Assembly (NCBI GenBank): GCA_964402065.1
Contig: CAYOAN010000003.1
Location: 171,738 to 235,737 of the forward strand
From: CAIWMF01 sp964402065
GTDB taxonomy: Bacteria > Verrucomicrobiota > Verrucomicrobiia > Chthoniobacterales > UBA6821
DNA: 64,000 nucleotides
Direction: 5' to 3'
Of the stretch, positions 54,924 to 64,000 are shown in pieces. The stretch's first letter is position 1; each line of letters opens with the position of its first letter. The notes below the pieces were generated by a model, which was not told the origin of the DNA, did no database searches, and worked only from the letters and a program-made list of their open reading frames with translations. The position numbers were made by a program, and so were the translations under genes.

Positions 54924-56384
54924 TTAGAAGATCACTCCTATCTGAAACCCTAACACCAGCGCATTTGGAATCTTTCCAATGCCAGCAGGGTTAATAATCC
55001 ACATTGCGTCTGGTTGAATGTAACTATACTTGGTGACATTAATGCGATATCCGGCTTCCCAAAGTAGTTCATAAGTTGGATTAATAGCGCCGCCCGCATA
55101 CGGAACTTTAGCTTCACTTGGGGCTAAATCTCCATAAGCACATCCAACAATCGTAAAATCATTTCGTCGTCCTGGAATGAGCCCGGTATAAACAAGACCT
55201 CCATTAACTTGAAAAGGAATGAGCGCAATATTTTCTTGCGGCGCTAATGTTAACACAGACCAGCCAACGAGCCCCTCGTTACCTTCTGGATTAGGACGGT
55301 AAAGTGTTTGATCTCCATGCCAATAAAAAGCATAAGCTCCAGTAGCTTTTGTTTTTTTATTAAATTGAGGATATTCGTACGTCGAATAATATCCCCCCAT
55401 CCAATAGTGCCCAATAAATCCTTTTGGAACTTTTTGCCCAGGAACTTGCCGTGCCGAACGGTTTTTTGCTCGCTGCTCTTCAGAAAGCTGCTCTTCACAG
55501 GAAATGGGAGCTGGTTTAAAAAATTCAGGATCCCATTCATATTGCGCCAGGAGCATAACTCCATCATTAGGCGTGAAATTCCAATTGAGTCCATTAACAG
55601 AATTTTGCGTCACTTGATAAACACCCGTTCGAAAAATCGTTGACTCAGGAAGCTTAATTTTAAGGCGGCTGGCCCAAACTGCATTAGGGGCTGCTGAAAA
55701 TCTTCCATCCACAGCAAGAGATTGTGGCCGCCCATCAATACCGCGACTCATGTAGAGCCAATAAAGCGGAGAAGTATCAAAATCATCAGCAGCCACAAAG
55801 CGCCCAACTTTAAGATTCATGCGCTCATCACGACTCTTCTGCTCCCAGTACATTTCGTAAAAGTGAAACGTTTCAGCACCTCCAAAAACCTGTTGGATTG
55901 AAAAAAGATTTTTAACATTTTGTTGAGAGAGGCTCACACCATCGCGCTGAAGCGCACTGATCATAAAATAACCACCATGCAACCCGACTAGTTTTTCAGC
56001 ATTTACGAGAATATTGAAAGCAATGTTATCGCAGTAAGTAAAACCACCTGGATATTTTCCGCCAACAGGGTTGCCTGCGCTATCTGAAGTGTATGTAACC
56101 GAAGGTTCGATCCCATGACTCTTTAAAAAATCCCGACTCCCCAACCAACTACCGGAAGCGTATTGATACTCCATAACAGTATGTGGAATCCGCGCTAGTG
56201 CTGCATAAGGAGAAAGGGAGCCTGCAGGCAAGGACTGATCAGCCAACGAGGAAAAAAGCGGCGCATTTTTTAATGCTTCAAGCCGGCCTAGCTTCTCTTG
56301 AGGCACAACAACATTGTTTGTACCAACAGGCTGATTGGTTGAGAGAAGCGATGTTAAAATTAAAAGCGAGGAAAGAATTAGCAC
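54924..56384 (-). CDS. OprB-family carbohydrate porin
   Basis: OprB porins let sugars pass the outer membrane. The 486-residue protein has a short signal-like start, then SGSWLGSRDFLKSHGIEPSVTYTSD, which matches the WLGLR-type start of OprB barrels. There are many alternating beta strands, MNLKVGRFVAADDF, and a final aromatic strand ending VLGFQIGVIF, as needed for outer-membrane assembly. It follows the sialidase-like gene by 29 bases, suggesting sugar release and uptake in one operon. Confidence 0.82.
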   Translation of the reverse strand: MLILSSLLILTSLLSTNQPVGTNNVVVPQEKLGRLEALKNAPLFSSLADQSLPAGSLSPYAALARIPHTVMEYQYASGSWLGSRDFLKSHGIEPSVTYTSDSAGNPVGGKYPGGFTYCDNIAFNILVNAEKLVGLHGGYFMISALQRDGVSLSQQNVKNLFSIQQVFGGAETFHFYEMYWEQKSRDERMNLKVGRFVAADDFDTSPLYWLYMSRGIDGRPQSLAVDGRFSAAPNAVWASRLKIKLPESTIFRTGVYQVTQNSVNGLNWNFTPNDGVMLLAQYEWDPEFFKPAPISCEEQLSEEQRAKNRSARQVPGQKVPKGFIGHYWMGGYYSTYEYPQFNKKTKATGAYAFYWHGDQTLYRPNPEGNEGLVGWSVLTLAPQENIALIPFQVNGGLVYTGLIPGRRNDFTIVGCAYGDLAPSEAKVPYAGGAINPTYELLWEAGYRINVTKYSYIQPDAMWIINPAGIGKIPNALVLGFQIGVIF

Positions 56385-56413
56385 AAAAACAGCAGCGTCT
56401 CGTCATGGACGCG

Positions 56414-57700
56414 CTATGGCGATATCATCAAACGAGGAAGTAGTCCATCTTTTTTTATCGCAGCTTCTTTGACAGCATCAATCCAAGCTTGATTAAAAAC
56501 TACATGCCGAATATGACGGCGCTGCCAGCTATAGAGAAGATGAATGTTTCCATCTCGTGATTGGAAAAAATAAGGATACGAAAAATCACCCTTTGGATCA
56601 TCAGCAATTGTTGCGATACGTTGCCAGTTTTTTCCTTCGTCATGAGAAATTGCTAAGCGAAGATTATTGCGTGCTGAAGTTAGCGTATCATTAAATGCGA
56701 GAAGCAGATCTCCATTTGAAAGCCTGATCGAAGCAATGCCTGAATCATGATTGGGTAAATCAATGGGCATTGCCCTTGACCAAGACTTGCCAGCATCAGC
56801 GCTTTCACTCCGCCAAATTTTTCCTGACGTTTGATAATCACGGCAAAAAACAACCGCTCTCTTTCCATCCAATGCCGTTAGTGATGGTTGAAAACAAGAA
56901 CATCCTCCAGCAATCCGACTTTTGCTCACAGTAAAAGCACCCTTCCCATCAGGTAACAACCACAGCAACTCTGGAAACTTTCCTAAAAACTCTTGATAAA
57001 CAGGAATCACCCACCCACCACCAACGAGCGGTGTTGGCCTATTTTTAACCAACTCACTCAAATTGAAAAAAGGACTCAGCAAAAGCCGCTGACTTTTCGT
57101 CCAGGTTTTTCCGCGATCATAAGACGACATCAAATTGAGCTGACTCCCCGACCATTTTCCCACAGAAACCGTCACATAAAGCAAATGCAACACTCCATCA
57201 TCCCCAGAAAAAACCAACGCATTTCCAACTCCCTTAATATAACATCCAAGCTCCCTTGCTGCCTCTTCCCGCGTCATCACAACAAAGGGGTCAGTCCCTG
57301 ATATTGCGTATTTTGGTGCCAGTTCATGATATGGCACCAGATTGAGCAATCGCTTGAACTGACCCTTTTGTTGGATAGAACAATAAATTTTAACATCCGG
57401 TTGCAACTCGCCACTCCCTGCATACCAAGTGGTAACCATAGATCCATCAGGCAGCTCCGTCATAGAAGCCACGTGCGCCATCGGATAGGTTTCTTTCGGA
57501 TCAATAACTTCTTCTTGATAAAAAGGAACGACATTCTGAGGCACTGCAGCACTTGCAACTTGAAATCGCGGCGCAATCTTGGCCGCAGAACTTTTCTTTT
57601 TAATAAAAGTAAAAACAACCACTAGCATCGTTGCTATTACAAAAGCCCAACGCCAGTTCCAAAAGCATGTAACAGGTAAACCTACTTTGTTGGGTAACAT
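56414..57700 (-). CDS. Sialidase-like (Asp-box) protein
   Basis: The 428-residue protein has an N-terminal membrane anchor (about 15-33) and a six-blade propeller. Three Asp boxes can be read: SYDRGKTW, SADAGKSW and SHDEGKNW. Such proteins cleave sialic acid or bind glycans; the catalytic triad (Arg3, Tyr/Glu) is not fully traced. Residues 112-138 come from an in-frame palindromic insert like the one in ispG. It lies between the propeptide-like gene and the porin. Confidence 0.8.
   Translation of the reverse strand: MLPNKVGLPVTCFWNWRWAFVIATMLVVVFTFIKKKSSAAKIAPRFQVASAAVPQNVVPFYQEEVIDPKETYPMAHVASMTELPDGSMVTTWYAGSGELQPDVKIYCSIQQKGQFKRLLNLVPYHELAPKYAISGTDPFVVMTREEAARELGCYIKGVGNALVFSGDDGVLHLLYVTVSVGKWSGSQLNLMSSYDRGKTWTKSQRLLLSPFFNLSELVKNRPTPLVGGGWVIPVYQEFLGKFPELLWLLPDGKGAFTVSKSRIAGGCSCFQPSLTALDGKRAVVFCRDYQTSGKIWRSESADAGKSWSRAMPIDLPNHDSGIASIRLSNGDLLLAFNDTLTSARNNLRLAISHDEGKNWQRIATIADDPKGDFSYPYFFQSRDGNIHLLYSWQRRHIRHVVFNQAWIDAVKEAAIKKDGLLPRLMISP
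57287..57366. repeat. Palindromic element inserted in frame in the sialidase-like gene
   Basis: Same 80-bp length as the ispG copy. The left part matches it over about 37 bases (GGGGTCAGTCCCTGATATTG and on); the outer end pair is GGGGTCAGT / ACTGACCCT, with an inner pair TGGTGCCAG / TGGCACCAG. The peptide begins Gly-Gln and ends LAPKYAISGTDP in the same frame as in ispG, 26 residues. Confidence 0.88.
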
Positions 57701-57748
57701 GCCGCCATTTTAAATAAGGTGTTCTATCACCACAAGGAACAACATTGA

Positions 57749-58408
57749 TTAATTATAACTATGCGCAATGAAATCAGGCTCACAGACAACTCCTGGCACC
57801 TCTGATCCCTTCTCTAGAGCTCGTGGAAGAGCACTTAGTGAAGAAGAAATAAGGTCCACACGATAAAGCGGTGCATCAGGAGTTACTCGAGTAATCAAGC
57901 TTGCCTGCAATCCCATTTTTTTGAGAAAAGCCTCTGGCGTTACACCCGAAGGAAGCGTTACCAAAAAATGATCAGCCACCATCTCCGTTCGATTGATGAC
58001 ACCATGTTGATCAATTAGCTCTTCAGCGCGAATAAAGGGATATTTAAAATTAGTTTTAAGGATACGCAACCGGATTTTTTGATCGGGCTCGGGCCCCGCT
58101 ATTTCTGTGGCTTCCACAACTGTTGCCCCAGGAAAGGAGCGCAACTCTGATTCCGAAAGAGAATCAAGGGGTGCAGCTGCACAATGCGAGACAGAAGCTG
58201 CTATTTGCTGAGAGCCAGCCAAGGAGCCGACTTCCTTTGACTTCTGAATAATCAAAACAGATAGATGCGGATCAAACGATTTCGGCTTAGCAACCTCATT
58301 CAAAGCTTGATGCTGGGAAAACAATCCTGAGCGCATGATCCAGAAAGCAATGCCGCTGAGGGCCACAATAAAAACGCCAACAAAAAATCGCTTAAGAATT
58401 GCTTTCAT
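57749..58408 (-). CDS. Orphan subtilase-propeptide-like protein
   Basis: The 219-residue protein has an N-terminal anchor or signal (FFVGVFIVALSGIAFWIM). Its last 80 residues (ADHFLVTLPSGVTPEAFL, then VPGVVCEPDFIAHSYN) look like the end of a subtilisin (S8) prodomain, whose usual closing motif is EPDY. The catalytic domain that should follow is absent: the frame stops there and the sialidase-like gene starts 48 bases later. It may be a stand-alone inhibitor or chaperone, or a remnant of a protease. Confidence 0.55.
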   Translation of the reverse strand: MKAILKRFFVGVFIVALSGIAFWIMRSGLFSQHQALNEVAKPKSFDPHLSVLIIQKSKEVGSLAGSQQIAASVSHCAAAPLDSLSESELRSFPGATVVEATEIAGPEPDQKIRLRILKTNFKYPFIRAEELIDQHGVINRTEMVADHFLVTLPSGVTPEAFLKKMGLQASLITRVTPDAPLYRVDLISSSLSALPRALEKGSEVPGVVCEPDFIAHSYN

Positions 58409-58553
58409 AATCTGTCTAGAATCCGTACAGAATTGCTTTTTAAAAATAAAGTTTATTTCAGCTCATTCTAATCCTGCAAACTGCAAACTGAAAACTGCAA
58501 CCTCTAACCTTGGTCTCCTCACCCTTATGCTTTCTAGCGTTCAAGATGGCATC

Positions 58554-59066
58554 TTAAAAAGTTAGTATTCCCTGCCACGAGCTAATAACTCGATGATCTA
58601 ACAAAAATGGCTGACTCGATGCGCTCGAAAGCATTTTAGTAAAGCGCTGCGTCAAGAACTTGTCGCTCATACTGATATTTTCCATATGTGCACCTTTATG
58701 ATCATACATGAGACTGACACTATGCCAAGAAGAGCGATTAACTTTTTTCACAAAACTTAATCGTACTTGTGTCACACTCCCGATCCTCTCAATGAATGCC
58801 GTGGCTATAGTTTAGCTCCCTGATTGCAATAAACTTTGGGCACTGATAAAACCAGCCTGATCGGCACTGCTAATATTGTAGCCAACGTCTTGAAACACTG
58901 ACATCACGCTGTCAAAGACAAGCTCTTTAGAAGCTTTATACTCCCGTGTCTAGAGGCTCTGAATTTCCAATGGTGCCAGTTGTGGTGTTTGCAGGTCAGC
59001 AAGGAGCGCACAACTAGAAAGCAACAAGCAAAGCATGCTGAGAAATAAAATCGGAAGTCGTGACAT
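58554..59066 (-). pseudogene. Decayed lipoprotein gene (two in-frame stops)
   Basis: Read from the ATG at 59066, the frame begins with a lipoprotein signal (LCLLLSSC lipobox). It is open for 171 codons except for TAG at codon 39 and TAA at codon 79. Across both stops it stays in one frame and keeps a sensible sequence (TREYKASKELVFDSVMSVFQDVGYNI, here with residues near 40-65; then QVRLSFVKKVN). This matches a family of small bacterial lipoproteins I remember only as uncharacterised. The last 73 codons remain open. Two different stop codons argue against a recoded stop. Confidence 0.8.
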
Positions 59067-59076
59067 AAAAATTTTT

Positions 59077-59436
59077 CTAAAAGTTAGATGTCCTGCAATT
59101 AAAATTCTCCACAATGTCACGACTGTTAAATTTGATAATCAACGTGATCATGTGAGAGGCACTCTCAAATCCACCTTGCCTTCTCTATTGTCCAACTAAG
59201 AATAACCTCCAAAAACTGATAACAGCATCTCCTTGGAATGCCTGCATGGCTCGCTGATAACTCCAGACCTCACATCCAGCACCATCGCGCGTGACAATGT
59301 TGGTCGAACCAAATTTTTCGAACACCTCTGCTTTGGTCGTCCTTCCCGTGTGAAGCTTCATTTCAACATTACCTTAGAGTTGCCTGTCCTCACTGGGTGC
59401 AATACAAAAGCACGGCCAGTAAAGAGAGAAACGCAT
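59077..59436 (-). pseudogene. Decayed SmpA/OmlA-like lipoprotein gene
   Basis: From 59361 the frame reads MKLHTGRTTKAEVFEKFGS, then TNIVTRDGAGCEVWSYQRA, close to the SmpA/OmlA (BamE-type) pattern of GMxxxEVxxxxGSPxxVxxD...EVWxY. It then has an in-frame TAG after about 53 codons and goes on with LTLIIKFNSRD to a natural stop at 59077. The signal-peptide part upstream (ATG at 59436) is in another frame, so a frameshift and a stop have hit it. It directly precedes the other lipoprotein pseudogene. Confidence 0.75.
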
Positions 59437-59565
59437 CCGAGAACAAAGCGCTTCCGGAAGAGCAAACAAGAAACAGAATTTATTTTTTTATACCGTGTCC
59501 TTTTGAACTAGGACACATGAAAAAGGTTTCTCTTCAAAAAAATCAATATCTTGCTATGAATCCAT

Positions 59566-60069
59566 TTAGTTTTTTTCTTCAGCAGATGCCTTCACCTTAA
59601 GATGAAGGTCGGCATAATAGCGAGGAACAGTATGAGAAATAAAGGAAAGCCTAACGTCACCTGAAATTTGAGTCACTTGATAGCAATAAATATTATATTT
59701 TGCTCCGAATTTTGTTTCCGTCCAATGGAGAGGAGTCTGGCGAAGCCACCAGTTGAACCACCATCCAAAAATTCCTCGCTCACAAAAAGCCTCTTCCTGA
59801 TTGTCAACAACGAGCCCTGCCTCTACTACATCATCATCTTCCGTGCTTCCAAAATTGAAACCGGAAGGTTTTTTTAACCATACATGCAATTCTTCACCTT
59901 GATGCAAGTAGAGACACCTTGAATCCATTTGATGGCATAATTTTAAATCACAATCACATCCTTCTAAGGGGATTAAATCCAGCGTAATCACTTGGGGTGT
60001 GTAGTGGCATTTTTGTGCAAGTCCTTTTTCACTGATCAAAAATAATGATAAATAAAAAATGATGAACAT
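59566..60069 (-). CDS. Small secreted Cys-containing protein of unknown function
   Basis: The 167-residue protein has a signal peptide (IIFYLSLFLISEKGLA), then a Cys cluster (GCDCDLKLC) and an aromatic stretch IFGWWFNWWLRQTPLHW. Later beta-like segments end in a charged tail. No known family. It lies just past the rRNA operon on the same strand, behind two terminator hairpins. Confidence 0.55.
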   Translation of the reverse strand: MFIIFYLSLFLISEKGLAQKCHYTPQVITLDLIPLEGCDCDLKLCHQMDSRCLYLHQGEELHVWLKKPSGFNFGSTEDDDVVEAGLVVDNQEEAFCERGIFGWWFNWWLRQTPLHWTETKFGAKYNIYCYQVTQISGDVRLSFISHTVPRYYADLHLKVKASAEEKN

Positions 60070-60104
60070 AGGAAAGTTTTAAGCTGCTTCTTTCGTCTAA
60101 AAAA

Positions 60105-60136
60105 ACAACTCCGACTAGTTTCCTAATCGGGGTCGT
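60105..60136 (-). terminator. rRNA operon terminator hairpin 2
   Basis: On the minus strand an 8-bp stem CCGATTAG / CTAGTCGG (one G-T pair) closes a GAAA tetraloop. It extends outward with one mismatch and is followed by a run of seven T. This is a standard terminator. Confidence 0.85.
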
Positions 60137-60146
60137 ATAAAAATGG

Positions 60147-60178
60147 ACAATCCCAGCTAGTTTCCTAACTGGGATTGT
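60147..60178 (-). terminator. rRNA operon hairpin 1 (upstream of terminator 2)
   Basis: A 14-bp stem ACAATCCCAGTTAG / CTAGCTGGGATTGT (one G-T pair) with a GAAA loop lies four bases after 5S on the minus strand, followed by CCATTTTTA. The loop region TTAGGAAACTAG is identical in part to hairpin 2. It could be a terminator or an RNase stop. Confidence 0.75.
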
Positions 60179-60181
60179 TAA

Positions 60182-60299
60182 TACTGGCGACGTCCTACTC
60201 TCGCACAACCTATAGATGCACTACCATCGGGGCTGCAGCGTTTCACTTCCGTGTTCGGGATGGGAACGGGTGGTTCCGCTGCGCTATGATCACCAGAAC
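60182..60299 (-). rRNA. rrf: 5S rRNA
   Basis: The minus strand reads TCTGGTGATCATAGCG at the 5' end and GAGAGTAGGACGTCGCCAG at the 3' end, with CCCATCCCGAACACGGAAGT in between. These are the universal 5S parts. About 118 nt. It lies 160 bases behind 23S. Confidence 0.94.
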
Positions 60300-60397
60300 G
60301 CGGGATTGACTTTATCAATCACGAACTTCTAGCGACCAAAAATTGTCGTTATGTATTTTCAAAGAACAACTGGAAAACTTCCAGCGATAATTCGCTA

Positions 60398-60411
60398 ACA
60401 TCTGCAGATAG
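60398..60411 (-). other. 23S rRNA processing stem, 3' arm
   Basis: ACATCTGCAGATAG here pairs with CTATCTGCAGATGT at 63424-63437 on the other side of 23S. The two arms flank 23S and would form the long stem cut by RNase III. Confidence 0.7.
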
Positions 60412-60459
60412 TAGTAAAAATATACCCATTTATGATGAGCTGATTTAGTTTGAACGAAA

Positions 60460-63317
<2,858 letters not shown>

Positions 63318-63423
63318 AATTTAGATCTTTAGTTACCTAAAGATATTTTATTTCGTTCTGAAATTCTCGTGTGCAAGAAAAAATCTTGCACGGATTCAGC
63401 TCTAAAGTTGTATTATTTATACC

Positions 63424-63437
63424 CTATCTGCAGATGT
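63424..63437 (-). other. 23S rRNA processing stem, 5' arm, with boxA-like element
   Basis: CTATCTGCAGATGT is the partner of 60398-60411. Just upstream in the transcript lies GTTCTTTGACA, similar to boxA antitermination signals; a similar TTGTTCTTTGAAAA lies between 23S and 5S. Confidence 0.6.
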
Positions 63438-63571
63438 CAAAGAACTACCACTGGAACTAGTCCATGGTTTGATGCGCTAATTGTGTCATTTCTGACGTCA
63501 ACATTGCACAAGAAAATTTTGAAAAGATCAATGTTTAAAATTGGTTGAAGAGAAAGCCAGTGTTAGCAACA

Positions 63572-63645
63572 TGGGCCTGACTGGACTCGAACCAGTGACC
63601 CTGCGCTTATCAAGCGCATGCTCTAACCAACTGAGCTACAGGCCC
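63572..63645 (-). tRNA. tRNA-Ile (GAU)
   Basis: 74 nt; acceptor GGGCCTG / CAGGCCC, anticodon stem GCGCT-TGATAAG-CGC with anticodon GAU, T arm CTGGTTCGAGTCCAG. In the 16S-23S spacer, nearer to 23S. Confidence 0.97.
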
Positions 63646-63682
63646 TGATAATGCTTTTGATAGCACCTCGAAGCTTTGAACA

Positions 63683-63755
63683 TGGAGGCACGGGGGTTCG
63701 AACCCCGGACATCCAGCTTGCAAAGCTGGCGCTCTACCAACTGAGCTATACCCCC
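63683..63755 (-). tRNA. tRNA-Ala (UGC)
   Basis: 73 nt; acceptor GGGGGTA paired with TGCCTCC (two wobbles), anticodon stem CCAGC / GCTGG with loop TTTGCAA (anticodon UGC), T arm CGGGGTTCGAACCCCG. It lies on the 16S side of the spacer, so the order is Ala then Ile. Confidence 0.97.
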
Positions 63756-63945
63756 TAAAATTATTGGAAAAGTAAACTCGTGTGAGGCTTTCTCACAGCA
63801 AAAACTGGATAGTGCGTTCTCGTCGACCTACTAAAAACTTGCGTTTTTATGACGAGCTTTCGCTCGCTAGGTTTTTATCGCATCACACTTCCGAAAAAGT
63901 GCCTTAGCGATCGACCTTCTAGAACATTCTAATGGTTCTAGATTA

Positions 63946-64000
<55 letters not shown>

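Larger units (their letters stand above)
58409..59565. other. Degraded region with no intact gene
   Basis: Apart from the two lipoprotein pseudogenes, 58409-58553 is A+T-rich with a GCAAACTGCAAACTGAAAACTGCAA-like stutter at about 58465-58500, and 59437-59565 holds nothing I can name. A plus-strand open frame at 59233-59511 is antisense to the second pseudogene and has no support. Confidence 0.6.

Noticed and set aside
56183..56443. 86-codon plus-strand frame with coiled-coil character
   Set aside because: It is antisense to the start of the OprB porin gene and the end of the sialidase-like gene; both of those are well supported.
59233..59511. 92-codon plus-strand open frame
   Set aside because: It is antisense to the SmpA/OmlA-like pseudogene, which gives a recognisable protein on the minus strand.
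47413..60069. Prophage or genomic island
   Set aside because: No integrase, phage structural gene or attachment repeat was seen, in spite of the many unknown secreted proteins and repeats.

Overview
The window comes from a Gram-negative bacterium with roughly 43% G+C by eye. It encodes lipid and O-antigen export, outer-membrane and lipoprotein genes. The long, plant/chlamydia-type IspG (662 residues with a middle domain), an OprB-type porin, an Asp-box sialidase-like protein and many secreted proteins I cannot place suggest the PVC superphylum (Verrucomicrobiota or Chlamydiota relatives). That assignment is an inference; the rRNA genes could settle it by alignment. Most genes lack a recognisable Shine-Dalgarno sequence.

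Layout. 0-4.3 kb: apolipoprotein N-acyltransferase (cut by the window edge), a small membrane protein, a large secreted protein and a divergent BsuPI-like secreted protein. 4.3-11.1 kb, plus strand: acpP, rmlB-rmlD, rsmE, folE2, dnaX and ybaB. 11.1-15 kb: an iron uptake locus (feoB plus a tiny Cys-rich partner on the minus strand, two feoA genes divergent on the plus strand) with a fucosyltransferase-like gene behind it. 15-23 kb: clpB, a 3D-domain lipoprotein, ispG, a chagasin-like protein and rseP. 23-47.4 kb, all minus strand: a surface-polysaccharide locus. It holds gmd-fcl (GDP-fucose type), a GDP-heptose set (gmhA, hddA, gmhB-like, hddC) with a transaldolase, sugar dehydrogenases and epimerases, a methyltransferase, glycosyltransferases (one a GT4-GT2 fusion), the Wzm/Wzt exporter, rmlC-rmlA, galE and a GT39 enzyme. 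A tRNA-Thr gene sits inside it. rmlB and rmlD lie 37 kb away and complete the dTDP-rhamnose pathway.

47.4-60 kb is accessory in character: a surface protein with 54-residue tandem repeats, a second GT39 enzyme, an 861-residue secreted protein with an internal duplication, an OprB porin, a sialidase-like protein, an orphan protease-propeptide-like protein, and two adjacent decayed lipoprotein genes. 60-64 kb is an rRNA operon on the minus strand: 16S (only its 3' end), tRNA-Ala, tRNA-Ile, 23S, 5S, then two GAAA-loop hairpins.

The most notable signal is repeats. Two families of about 130-165 bp palindromic, MITE/REP-like elements lie between genes, with one nested inside another. An 80-bp palindrome has inserted in frame into two unrelated genes, ispG and the sialidase-like gene, adding a similar 26-residue peptide to each, like the palindromic elements of Rickettsia.
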